Source: Paratinospora sagittata (lineage: Eukaryota; Streptophyta; Magnoliopsida; Ranunculales; Menispermaceae). Taken from it: a stretch of DNA of 64,000 nucleotides. The position numbers and the translations under genes are program-made. The stretch covers positions 44,877,534 to 44,941,533 of the forward strand of contig CM069594.1 in the NCBI GenBank assembly GCA_035771175.1, given 5' to 3'. This document shows, piece by piece, positions 46,229-57,076 of this stretch; positions within the stretch are counted from its first letter, which is position 1; each line of letters starts with the position of its first letter. Under the pieces are notes generated by a model, which saw only the letters and a list, made by a program, of their open reading frames with translations, made no database searches and was not told where the DNA came from.

Positions 46229-46640
46229 AGAATTTTGTCCTCAAAATTTAAGATCATGGAATATTCCTCAAGAGATACTCAATTCTAGAAAACTACTCCC
46301 GCATTCTATATTTTCGCTCCCATGTTTGCTCTTGTTGATACGTGGTATCCTCCCCAACTAATAGTTGAGTTATATCCATAACATATATGGAATCCGAAAT
46401 ATATTTCCTCAACATCAATATATAAAAAATATTATGGACACCTGTCAACTGTGATAGTAGAGCAAATCGGTAAGCCAATGGACCTATCCTTTCAAGGATC
46501 TCTAATGGTCCAACAAATCACGGTGCAAGCTTTCTTTTCATCCCAAATCTCATTTGGCCTTTCTGTGGTAACACCCTTAACAAAACTGAGTCAACCACAA
46601 TACATTTCAAGGCCTATATACCAACCCTGTGTATTTAATA
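46229..46640 (-). pseudogene. Chromovirus integrase C-terminal region
   Basis: The open stretch 46478-46293 reads MAYRFALLSQLTGVHNIFYI, LMLRKYISDSIYVMD and EDTTYQQEQ. This is the signature following the integrase core in plant chromoviruses (family pattern: AYRLALPP, then VHDVFHVSMLRKY, then EDLTYEE). Upstream, in other frames, fragments of the MKGKLAPRYIGPFEI-type motif are visible at about 46480-46560. I see no intact chromodomain. Integrase inserts the DNA copy into the genome; this copy is dead. Confidence 0.8.
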
Positions 46641-47339
46641 ATATCCTTTGGCACCAATAACAATAACTCCAGATTTTCAAATCAACAAGTTGCAGACCTA
46701 TAAGGCGCACTATAAAACCTTTAAAGTGCCATCATTATGCTATTATAATAGCTATTTATATACACAAGTTTACACAAATAAAATATTCCTTCCAACTTCC
46801 ACCAAAATTCAAGTATACCAGACTCGAGCATGCTCGCAAGCATCAAAGTCACTCTCTCAGTCTGTCAACCAGTCTGAGAATAAAGTATCACACTGAGAAG
46901 GAGATGAGTACCAAATCAAGTCTGCATCAGATATCAGATCTCGACAAAATCTTCAGATCTTAATCCGACATGAAAAATATCTGAGTACCCCCATAAAATC
47001 TCCCTATCTCGCACATATTCAATCTGCTCAGTTTATCAAAAGAATTCTGGTGTTCATTGGAAGAATACACAAACTTATTAGTCCACTAATGGTTATCCAA
47101 ATGGTATCATTTCTACCCATAACCCATAAGATACCATTTGAATCCCATATTCATTTAACACTATCCATATACCAATTCCATAATCTTTTATACTGATATC
47201 ATACTCATCTCATCATAAATCTTACTCTTTGAATATGCGTATCAATCAGCTGAACATGCATCCAAGCACAAATATCAACACATGGAGTAATAGAGAGTAC
47301 ACTCATAACTGTAACTCTCACTCACAAACAATCTCCATT

Positions 47340-47720
47340 TAGGGCTAATTGATAGTTACTACTCCAGTTTTAGCCTATTTCCTGCTCAATGTCTCAGCAA
47401 CATATTGGTCTTTCCTAGGATAATAATTCGATATAAAATCAAATCCATCGGGAATTCTTGCCACATTTATTACCTCATATTCAATTTCTTTTCGTTCAAA
47501 TAATTACTTCAGACTCTTAAAATCTGAAGATAGTGTGACCTTTTTATTATAGAGGCAATGTTCTCATCATTTCAAAATAACTACCAACTAATTTTTATTC
47601 ACTCTCAAGATAGTTATTCTCGTGCACTACCAAATATCTGGAGCCACAAGTAATTAACCTATCCTTTTGTATCAATGCACAACCCAGATCTGGACGGGAT
47701 ATTTATCAATCACAATTACT
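47340..47720 (-). pseudogene. Chromovirus RNase H fragment
   Basis: In minus-strand readings: GCALIQKDRLITCGSRYLVV and HENNYLESE, then an FEMMRTLPL segment and IEYEV-like sequence, ending in AETLSRK-like coding (about 47385-47400). These match the gypsy RNase H pattern (GCVLMQ...VIAYASRQL...HE.NYPTHDLEL, later ADALSRK). Frameshifts separate the parts. Confidence 0.7.
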
Positions 47721-47859
47721 TCCAGGTTCTGGAAATAGTAATAAAATTTAATATTGTAAGAGCTTTCCCATGCACAACGGTCCACACATTATATAACATT
47801 CATCTGGTTTAGTGTCGTTAGTGGAATAGTTAGCTTCAAGGATCTTTCCACGCACTTTC

Positions 47860-48720
47860 TATAACATACAACTAATACCAAAAAATTTCTGATTTCCATC
47901 ATTGATCAGTTTTAACAGTTCTATGATCACTTTGACCTTCCCAACATCCTTAAAGATACTATTTAAACTAGTCACGTGATCCAAAAATTCTCATCTCAAT
48001 TATATTCAAAACTCATATTCACTGAGCTTGGCACTCAATCAGTGCTCTCTCAGTGACTACAAGATAATCCCGAGGTGCTATTCATGTTCTTCTCATTTCT
48101 TGGGACAATTGCATATATCATCATCAAAGACTATGTAATGACCAAGATACAGTTCATATACCCACTGCATCAATCCTATGACACATTGACACATTGACAC
48201 ATTAATCAAGGTTACCAAAATTTCATAATATTCATATCTTGTCTTAAACAAGTCTGCATTACATCATTTTCTCGAATTTTTAATTGATGGTGCCTAGATC
48301 TCAAATTGATCTTAAAAAAGTTTTGGCTCCATGTAGTTAATCGAATTTGACCATCAATCCATGGTAAAGGATTATAATTATTTACTGTTACCCTGCTCAG
48401 TTAACAGTAATTCATATTTAAACATATTTCACTATACCTTCTTTCCATATTATCACAAATGTTCTCCAAGGTGGCATATCAAGGATAATAAAACTTTTGC
48501 TCATTAACATATTTACCTACACCTTAAATTCTCACAATTCCTCAGGTGCTCTTTATATGAAGGAATGGAGATGCATGTTATACTGGCATCAGTTTTATAT
48601 GCTATCAATCTCCTGTCCAAGTGGTAATTTTACTAATTCATCAGAGAATACTTCAACATACCAGCTCACCACAGAAATTTTAATCAACTGCATGCCTTAT
48701 TGCGTTACTCTAAATGGCTT
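47860..48720 (-). pseudogene. Chromovirus reverse transcriptase fragment
   Basis: In minus-strand order: VFSDELVKLPLGQEID (about 48610-48660) and LNRVTVNNYNPLPWID (about 48350-48400). Next comes FKINLRSRHHQLKIRENDVM (about 48255-48320), a clear match to the FSKIDLRSGYHQLKIRE motif with the catalytic Asp changed to Asn. The catalytic YxDD box lies near 48130, in the stretch reading HYIVFDDDICNCP. Pieces of NEKNMNSTSGLSCSH and NQKFFGI follow. Many stops are present. The enzyme would copy element RNA into DNA; here it is non-functional. Confidence 0.8.
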
Positions 48721-48724
48721 TGTA

Positions 48725-49150
48725 CAAGCCATATTCTCCATTTCCTCGTTAATAACTATCTTATCGTAGATAGAAGATTTTGAGGGTATGAATTCCTCGA
48801 GACTCGAAATGAGGATTTTCCACTTATTCAAAATATTACTTCTTTTCAGAGAGACGCTCCCCCTGGCATGAGAGGTGGCCAGCCAATCATACCCAACAAA
48901 ACATCCAATTCTAAAAAATTTCATATTCTAAAGTTCATAATTACTTGACGACCCTCATATTTATTACACATAATATTTGCTGACCATATCAAGGTAGATT
49001 CTTCCTCCTATAGACGTACTCAAAATCAGTGATGTACTATTATAACAGAAGATAATACAATCTGTCTACCATATCACCAGAGATAAAGGACTAGGTAGAT
49101 CCAACAATACATCAGAATATACACAATAACAAAATGTTGATCATACCTGT
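48725..49150 (-). pseudogene. Chromovirus aspartic protease fragment
   Basis: About 49060-49150 reads TGMINIL and, after a stop, SFISGDMVDRL, the remains of the D-S-G-A-THSFIS region with the catalytic Asp lost. The stretch 48924-48697 reads MKFFRIGCFVGYDWLATSHA, matching the family's FDVILGMDWL..HHA motif, followed by FIPSKSSIYDKI. It leads into the RT N-terminus at 48720. Confidence 0.7.
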
Positions 49151-50290
49151 TATCAACGTCTTACTAATCTCTGGATCTGGTCTTGCATTTACTTTAATTT
49201 ATTCTCTAAAATCTGGTGGAGTCACATTGATAAAAATTACTGGAGCATTCCATATCGCTAACTGGACACTAACGCATCCCATGTTTTTTTTATATTCAGA
49301 TTGACAATAGACAATCATAGATCGAGATACAATTTACTCAGTCTGTGACTCTTGCTCAGCCACTGGAAACCATTTCTGGTTTTCATAATTCTTTAACATC
49401 CATTCCCTTTTTCCCATTATCATTGGGTCAGGTACTAATAAAATTAGAGTCACTAATACTGCCAAAATCTTAACCATACTCAATGTTTCACTTATCTTGA
49501 ATTTCATATTATTGGCCCAACATTTCCTTACATTACTTATTTCTCCTTTTACCTAGAACTGGTGGTGATCACTCTACTTCAAATAGCAGTACAAGCTATA
49601 TCACTAGTATTGTTGGTGTTAACAATTTCACCGTAGCTTTGGCTGACCCAAAATTTATAGTCTGTCTCACAACCTGCACATATATTTATAACCCAACAAT
49701 TATCAAACCTGCCGTATATGATCCCATAATTTATTCTAGATCCATATCATTCTCAGAGTATCCATAATAACCATTCCAAAAATAAACTATTCCAGTCTAT
49801 TTAATTCATGTTTGTATTTATGGTTAGGCACGTCACTATATTTTAACAAGATAAAATGTCTCATGCCTTAAATCAATTTCAGCATGATGATAGAAGCCCT
49901 TATAAAATAGCTTCTTTAATTAATCTCATGCCTTAATCATCTCTGGAGTCCTTAACCCAATTTTCTATCATCTCTTATTGTTAGTTAGCTTAAACTTAGC
50001 TAACTTTCTTTATCATTTTCAGAGACTTAATCATTCTCTAAGATGGTCTCCACTCAGAGTACCAAATTCTTTGCTACATCTAAATATCCGACTGCCAATT
50101 AAGATAGGAGAGTCTCTTCTCCTGAAAGTTTCCATAACTTTCACAAATCTTTTCATTTCATCTGGCTTATCATTGAGACCTTCTATTTATTTTATTTTAT
50201 TTTTACTTCAGTCTCAACTATATATGTTTTTATAGAAGTACCCACACCATTAGTAGCCACATCTGGAGCTATCAATGGTTCAAGCCTCTG
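49151..50290 (-). other. Gag region of element R, not readable
   Basis: By position this should encode gag. I could not recognise a Retrotrans_gag core or a CCHC knuckle in any minus frame. RPDPEISKTLITG near 49150-49190 is compatible with the gag-protease linker. The ORF at 49978-50235 on the plus strand is not supported. Confidence 0.4.
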
Positions 50291-50639
50291 TCTTTATAGC
50301 ATTACAACTTCGCACCCACACCATTAGCACCCACATCACATATCTACTCTCGTGTTTTTCCTTTCCCCTTTGATTCCTTTCCCCACTTCATTAAATCATT
50401 TAACTTTTTACTTCATTTAATGTTTTACCAATTAATACCACCATCTTATTTAAGTTAATTTAATCATTCTCTTATCTAATTCCAAATCATATATTTAATT
50501 TATACCCTTCACTTTATGTATTTAGCACTTATTCTCATACATACATACATTTGACTCCTACCTATGTATATGTGTATTACACACCTCGATATATGTCTAA
50601 TTCAACGTATGTATTTAATTAAAACTATGGGGTGTTACA
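50291..50639 (-). mobile_element. 5' LTR of element R, truncated and internally deleted
   Basis: Bases 50336-50385 (CATATCTACTCTCGTGTTTT...) match 44068-44100 of the 3' LTR, and 50390-50639 match about 45930-46213. About 1.8 kb that separates these in the 3' LTR is absent. The end beyond 50336 toward the primer site is also missing, so no primer site can be assigned. Confidence 0.75.
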
Positions 50640-52067
50640 AGAACTGTTACAGGTACCTACAAGTATGATATTGTACTGAGGCTTGTAGGGTCCTGATCAT
50701 GCCATAGTGGAGATGGTATGGTTGGGGATGCCTACATCAGCATCCCACCCCAGCATTCCTCACGCTGTCCCGCGGGGGAAGGCGATCTGGGGTGTGGGTC
50801 GCCACATAAGTTTTTTCATGGGTTACTGATATGGGGGAAACCTAGGCTAGGGTTTTGTTTACATGTGCTTGAAAGAGCATGATAATGGTGGATTTAGGTG
50901 TTCTAAGTCTAAAGTGATGCCCAAACATTGTTTACCAAGGCTTTTCCCTTGTTTTTGGAGAAGTCCAAGGTTAGGGTTTTCATAGAAACCCTAAAAATCA
51001 AAATACATGCTTGGAATTAGGAATCCTAGGATGATTTGGAACCCATTGGTGGCATTTGCTCCAATCTTTTTATGTGAAATTGGTGGGGTTCTATGTAAAT
51101 GACCTTGCCATAGAAATTGGACCTAGGGCATCCTAAATTGGGTGCATGTGATCTTTGTTGATTAAAATGACATACTTGGATGAATTATGGAGCCAATTGA
51201 ATAATCCCCATGGTATGACATGGTGGTTAGTTCAATTGGCCATGTAGGCGTTGTTGGAATTTCCCCCAATTTGGGGATTTATGTTGAATGTTAGCATGGG
51301 AATTGGGAATCTTGATTAATTGTGTTAATTTCATGTAAATTAGGATGGGGAATGATGAATTGGCTATGATGATCATGTAGGGACCTAGACTTAAGTGTTG
51401 ACTTAAGTCATGTAACTGGGCACGAACGATGCCAATGTGATGAGAATTGAGATTTATGATTGGATTAGAATGTGTATGGGCCTAATTGGCTATGTTGGGA
51501 AATTGGGTATGAGTTGTGTGTATTGTGTATGGTGTTGATCATGAATAATGTATATGTGGATTGATATGTATTTCAGGATCTTAATTTGAATTGATATTGA
51601 TTGGATTTCGTGTGTGGGTAGCGTTGCTCTCGATGGCTTGGTTGTGACTAGTTATTTTTTATGATTATATCTTATTGACTTGCACTTAAATTTATATGTG
51701 TACATTGGAAGCATGAATTGTTTATACTGTGAAATTGCATGTGTGTAATACCTTGTGGATTGGTATGCTTTGGCCGCCTAGATGAGGCTTGTGCTTATAG
51801 GAGCCACATATGTTGGGGAACGATCTTTCCAAGAGAACCCCCTTACAAGTGGCAAAGCCAAACTAGGTGCTCTAGTGGTAATGATCTATGTCCAGAGGTG
51901 CCCTGTTGGTGGTAGGGTGATATAATACATTGCCAGGGAGGATCATCATTTAGGATGGATGATCTTAGAGTGGAAAGTCATACCTCGGTATGGGAGGACC
52001 TTATGGGTCTACATAGTGTAAGCCTGAACTAGATGTGGAAATGAATGGATGGATGAGGTGTGGTTTT

Positions 52068-53453
52068 TTATGCGTGAAAACTGCAAGTATATGGTGCCAA
52101 GTTATAATATTTACCGATGAGAATTGGGTATCATCCTTTACTACACTAATTATATCGTTCGTAGCCCTAATCTTATCTAAAAAACCAAATTGTAATGATC
52201 AATGAATTAAAATAATACTTAAACTAAAGCAATAATTAAAATAGCAATTTATCAGAATTTTCTGGAGAAAAATCAATATTAAAAACACCTAGAGATTAGA
52301 TTTTACTTAATTATCAATTATGCAGTATTAATCATGCTCATTATCAAATTATTATTCATGTTTATAAGTCAAAATCCTATAGTTCCTAACACCTTCTGTC
52401 GAGTGCCACATTAGAATCTATCACCAAAATAGAATTTTGATCTATCCATAAAAACCCATATATTAGTAATGCATTACGCTTTGTGATTTTCCTATAACTT
52501 CATGAGGCTTCGCATATCTATCGATACAACGACCATCTCATGTCATATTTCTCATGTTCCAACCTAGAAAACCCTCTATTGAGTGTCGCTCCCCAAGTCT
52601 ATGATCAATCGATTCGTGGCCAAGAGATCAATAGCATTACGTATAGAGAAATATAAATAAACTATGAATAAATCATTGATAATAAATAAAAGCTAATATT
52701 ATTGCATAAAATCTAATATAGGATCCATCTCCTTTCTAGACTAACAAATTAGTTCATACTTTGGAATAATGAAATCTAAAACATGTAGAGAAATAAGAAA
52801 TAAAACATTCAAAACCAAACTAGTTGCTATTGAACTTGTAGATTCCTCCTTGTCTCCAAGTCGTCTTCTTTGCGTTCCTTTTGCTCCTTGCCATCGTTCT
52901 CTCTTCACCAGTGTGTCCCTCTCAAAAAACCCAAAATTTTGATATACAATATGCCCCAAAGTCGTGTGGATTTGAAATTGGAAAGTGGGGAAAAATACAA
53001 TGAAAATTTGCTAAAAACGCAAGATGAAAAGAAACCATTCAGAGCCGCGATGCTCAGAACCTTTCTTTTTTTTTTCGTTTCACCACCACAGCACGGCGAC
53101 GCTCATAACATAGCACTTTTCCCTGTTTTTGTGGACTTAGCCAATTTTCAGCCCTTTTTTACTTGGGTTCTTCATGTTCCTCCTTTGCATCTTCTTGTAC
53201 ATGTTTTCATCATCCAAAACTATGACTAACACATCCAAATACCTACAAAACAAAGCAAATCAAATCAATAACACACTTAAATATGAATTGAATCAAATCA
53301 TTAACTAATAAACCAAAATAATGCATGAAAACCCAAATTATCGTAAACTAACAATTGCATCTAAACTAACATAAACACACGAAACGAATGCATAAAATGT
53401 CCTAAAACACACCTAAAATATTCTCTAAAACCTATTTAAATATGCAACTATCA
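52068..53453 (-). mobile_element. Athila-type solo LTR in the outer Y LTR
   Basis: The plus strand begins TTATGCGTGAAAACTGCAAG and ends AATATGCAACTATCA. Perfect duplication GTTTT (52063-52067 and 53454-53458). It aligns with 41750-43238 over its whole length. The expected first TG is TT here. The ORF at 52870-53229 is an LTR reading. Confidence 0.88.
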
Positions 53454-54121
53454 GTTTTACCTTGCATAAAACTATATGATGAATGTTTGCTATTATGTGT
53501 ATATGCTTTATTCAACTAATGCATTATCATGTGTACATGGTTTTTATATTGATGAATAACTGATGAAATATTTGAACTCTATCCACTGTCATAGTTGGCT
53601 CACTCTCTCACTTTCCTTTTCAGGTCCTTCAGATAAAGGCAAGGGAGTGATTATTGGTTGAGGATCTAGCCATTGCAGAGATAGGATATTTTGGATGTGA
53701 GTCTGGAGAGATGTTTGTATATGTTGTGGATGACTGTAATACATGTATATTGTTTTGTATTTTTTGGTATATATGTATGATTATCATACTTAACTCACAT
53801 GTTTAACTTAGTAGTGAGGATGGTTGTATATACACTATGATGATGGCCCTGTGGCCTTGGACTCATGTTGATGATGGATTTATTTGAAATGGTACCCTTT
53901 TGTATACTTTGGTGTTTATTGTTATGGATTGTAGTTGTGGATAATAGAACTGCTATAGGTACCTACAGGTGTTTGATATTGTACTGAGGCTTGTATGGTC
54001 CTAATCATTCCATGGATGGAATGTGATGGTTGGGGATGCCTACGCCGAGCATCCCGCCCCTGCATTCCGCACGCAGTCCCATGGGGGATGGTGGTCCAGG
54101 ATCGGGGGATGTCATAGGTCC

Positions 54122-54148
54122 CATTTTACAAAAATGAGGGATGTTACA
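54122..54148 (-). mobile_element. Minus-strand gypsy-type LTR, small end piece
   Basis: CATTTTACAAAAATGAGGGA followed by TGTTACA: the start of the LTR whose larger part is at 28317-29249, separated from it by the outer Y LTR. It joins copia integrase sequence at 54149. Confidence 0.55.
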
Positions 54149-54814
54149 TTCACTATGTTTATTGTGTTTTCTTGGGCTATAATGAATTTCACATGGGTTA
54201 CAAATTCTTTAGTCTAATTGGTCGTCTTTATATTTTTAGGCACATGGCATGTTTCCCTAAAAATCTATCCATTCTCATTCTCCCAAAAATTCTATCCATT
54301 CCTTTATTTTCCTTTTTATTTCTTGTCCAGGTAGGTCTCCCTCATATTCATTTAATGTCCTCACTTAGTTCATTCTTTTCAGCTCCTTTATTTAACACTC
54401 CTTCTCAACCTTTTCCTATCCCTTTCTCTTTTTCCTCAAATAATGTTCCTTCTACCCTTCCCTCCATTGCTCTTATGATTACAAAGTCAAAAAGTGGTAT
54501 TTTCATACCAAAATTACTTTCAACCACAACTCTTTTTCGTAATTAGCATAGTAGGTTATATGGTTAAGCCCAAAACTGTGTCAGAGGCTCTAAAATCCAT
54601 TGAATGAAACCAAGCAATGGACTATGAATACAATTCCTTGCTACAAAATCAAATTTGAACTCTTATCCCATTTTCTCCCTCTTATAATATTGTTGGTAAC
54701 AAGAGTGTCTTTAAATTGAAGCACAACAATTATGGCTCCATCAATTGTGACAAAAACTTGATTGGTTGTAAAGGGCTTCCATTAAATATCTGATATTTTA
54801 CTAAAACTTACAAG
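54149..54814 (+). pseudogene. Ty1/copia integrase end and RT start
   Basis: 54155-54240 reads CVFLGYNEFHMGYKFFSLIG and RLYIFRHM, the conserved end of the copia integrase region (family: CVFLGYS..HKGYRCL..TGRIYISRHV). A Ser/Pro-rich linker leads to MITKSKSGIFIPK (54474-54512), the usual marker just before RT. After a stop, AMDYEYNSLLQNQ, NIVGNKSVFKLKHNNYGSIN and LIGCKGLP match RT motifs (family: MQEEYNAL..N.TW, GCKWVFKIK.N.DGS). It is cut at 54815 by a solo LTR. The part upstream of 54149 is missing. Confidence 0.85.
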
Positions 54815-56367
54815 TGTTGGCCTAGATTAAAGTCCAAAAGGGGGGGTGAATTGGACTTTATGCCAGATTTCTACCTTTTAAAAATTAAATAAAATGAACA
54901 AGAAAGATGCAAGCAAGAAGTCAAGAAAAAAACAATGCATGAAACGATTTAATATGGTTCGGCTCTTCAAGCCTACGTCCACGACTTGAACTCCCCGTTC
55001 AAGATTTTCCAACACCCACTAATGATCCTACTTCAAGGTTTAGGATCAAACAAATTACATTCTCACTTCCCAGGTGTGAGCAACCTTTACAATAAGCCTA
55101 CTCACTCTTCCTTACTAGTAATGCAAGTCATTTTACAATCAAAAATGAAAGTAAAGGAAGGAGTTCTGTTGCCAAGAACCCTTCAAAAATCTTACAAACA
55201 ATAGCTCAAATTCTCCTCTTGGATGTTTAGCAAAATGATGAAGGTTTTAGCACAACTGAAGGAGAGGAGTACTTTGAATGCTTTGAAATGCTTGAATAAA
55301 TCTCAAAAGATTTGATCTAATGTTGAAGGACACTTCCAAAGCAAGAAAAGTCATTTTTGAACTCTTAGAAGGTTATGAGAAGTTTCAAACCGTGTATTAG
55401 TTGTATCTCTAACTGAAAATCATGTAGTTTTTATATGAACACAAGAGAATGCAAAATTAGGGTTTCAATCTCCAAGAAAATTTAAAATTTGAATTTGATT
55501 TTGTTATTCAATGCACAAAGACATTCACCAAAATAATATGGGACATTCATTGAAAATCATAGAGGATTGAAGTAGCTCGAATGAGGAAATGAGCAAGTAC
55601 AAGTCGCTTTCGAGAAACCAAAAAAAGTCAGTTCACACTTACAAGGGTCGCCAACACCTTGACCAATTTCCAGAAAGCACTGGATTTTTGGTGCCCATGT
55701 TCACTGGCATGCTGGAACAGGGCCAAATTCTAGAGACCCATCAATTTTTCTGGGCATTGGCTATTGTGCTAGCATTTAAGCTAGCACGTTGGCTAAAGTA
55801 ACAACGAACCCCACTTGATTTTTTGGTTCTCACTAGGGTGTTGACCTCTAAGTTAGTGCGTTGGCCTCTGAGCAAATGAGCTGGTCATTTTTCCAGAAGC
55901 TTGGAGTAATTTGGACCTGCTGGCTAGTGCGCTATAACATTGGCTAGTGCGGGAGTCCCTAGAACAATTAAAAAAATATATTTTTGAAGATCAAAGGAAA
56001 CTCCAAGGAATCAAAACACTTTGGCATTGTTTTGAACACATTTAAATCATTTGAGGACACTAAAGAATAGTTTAAAAACACTTTTAAACTCATTTTTGAT
56101 TTGTATTGTGCAAGATTAAAAATCAATTTGAAAAATGTGAGGTATGATATGATTTTGCTGAAAAACTCAACAGAAGAATGTTACAACCTAACCAAGATCT
56201 ATCAAAGATTACAAATAAATAAGTAAAATCTTCATGGTTCGATCTTGAATGGTTTGACAACTATCTTGGTGTGATCTTGATATGCTTGGCCAAAATACTT
56301 GAAGTGTTAGGAATGTTGTTTGTAATCATCAAAACTTCCATCATAGAGGGTCATTCATCTTACAACA
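54815..56367 (-). mobile_element. SIRE-like solo LTR in copia RT
   Basis: 1553 bp. The plus strand begins TGTTGGCCTAGATTAAAGTC, then GGGGGGGTGAATTGG (reverse of the copia LTR end CCAATTCACCCCCC), and ends CATCTTACAACA. Flanks ACAAG and TTAAG agree in three of five bases. Copia coding resumes on the right (IKLVIKAS; family TIRLVLALA). GCGC-type motifs occur at 55850-55950. ORFs at 54986-55204 and 55589-55801 are LTR readings. Confidence 0.8.
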
Positions 56368-57076
56368 TTAAGCTTGTCATTAAAGCCTCTATTGTGTGGG
56401 TTCTTCAGACATCTGTTGTATCAAATGAATGAATAGCAAATTCATCAACTTGACTTCAACAATACTTTTTGTAATGGGCTTTTACAAGAAACAATGTACA
56501 TGCCACAACCTGAAAGTTATGTGGATCCAACAAAGCCTACTCATATATGCAAGTTAAATCATGCTCTTTATTTCTTGAAGCGTGCTCACAGGGCTTGGTA
56601 TGATCACCTATGTCACACTCTTCTATAATGGTACTTTGAAAACTCTAAAGTTGCCTTTACACACTTCATTCTCAAGTAGGGTTCTAACTTATTTACATTT
56701 TGGTCAATGTTGATAACACATTAATATCAAGTAGTGATGCATCTAAGATTTATTTAATTATCAATGATCTTTATCAATTTTTTGTCCTAAAAGATCTTGG
56801 AGCATTACATTTTTCTTGGGGATTGATGCCCACCTTGAAAATGTTGGATTATATCTCACTTAATCTAAGTATGTTGCTAATCTACTTCATTGGGCCAATA
56901 TAGGAAGTCTTAGTTCTTGTCCCATATCTGTTGTCATGGGTAAAAATCTTATTGCTCTTGTCAAAAAAAAAAACATCTTATTGCTCAAGATGACATACTT
57001 TTGCTGATGTTACTTGTTATTGTAGCTTGCTTGGGAGTCTTTAATATCTTACCAATACTGGTCTTAACATATCTTA
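56368..57076 (+). pseudogene. Ty1/copia reverse transcriptase
   Basis: In several frames: NNTFCNGLLQETMYMPQPES, THICKLNHALYFLKRAHRAW and YDHL (56450-56620), matching the family's NAFLHG.L.EEVYM.QP.G and VCKL.KSLYGLKQAPRAWYD. Then LVNVDNTLISSSDASKIYLI (56700-56760), where the catalytic YVDD has become NVDN, and FVLKDLGALHFSWG. Near 57020-57060 the LLGVFNILPILVLTYLM stretch, in the right frame, is the SLLGSL.YLT.TRPDISY motif. The gene is cut at 57077. No active enzyme can be made. Confidence 0.88.

Larger units (their letters stand above)
43598..50639 (-). mobile_element. Minus-strand chromovirus-type gypsy element R, decayed but near full length
   Basis: It begins TGTCATGACGCCCCAG on the plus strand and ends GGGGTGTTACA. 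Flanks GAAAC and AGAAC are a near match to a 5-bp duplication; the uninterrupted site can be seen near 53950 (AATAGAACTGCTATAGGTAC). Minus-strand order: truncated 5' LTR (right), gag, protease, RT, RNase H, integrase, polypurine tract, 3' LTR (left). Coding parts are full of stops and short indels, more decayed than anything else in the window, so this is one of the oldest insertions, although it lies deep in the nest. Confidence 0.88.
29888..50806 (+). mobile_element. Solo LTR, family Y, inner copy (split by four insertions)
   Basis: It starts TGTAACGCCCCGAAAATTCT and ends GTGGGTCGCCACA, with a perfect target duplication TAAGT (29883-29887 and 50807-50811). It lies within another LTR of the same family. 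Its own sequence is 29888-30094, about 30579-30926, 37100-39000, 43455-43597 and 50640-50806, about 2.7 kb. The insertions are a palindromic element, a LARD-like element, a SIRE-like solo LTR and a minus-strand chromovirus. The 37105-39000 part parallels 60700-62900 of the third Y copy. The ORF at 37131-37409 is LTR sequence. Confidence 0.88.
29250..54116 (+). mobile_element. Solo LTR, family Y, outer copy (split by nested insertions)
   Basis: It starts TGTGACGCCCTCAAATTTAT and ends GGGGGATGTCATA, with a perfect target duplication GGTCC (29245-29249 and 54117-54121). Its own sequence is 29250-29887, 50812-52067 and 53454-54116, about 2.55 kb. The pieces join at precisely the points where inner insertions show target duplications, and they follow the order of the uninterrupted relative at 60010-63309. 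Internal landmarks are a GA microsatellite, an 'aggtatg' exon-border-like stretch and CAGGTCCTTCAGATAAAGGC. No internal element region or second LTR exists. ORFs at 29335-29790 and 52870-53229 are LTR readings. Confidence 0.88.

Noticed and set aside
49978..50235. Plus-strand ORF of 85 codons
   Set aside because: It is antisense to the decayed gag region of element R and has no family motif.
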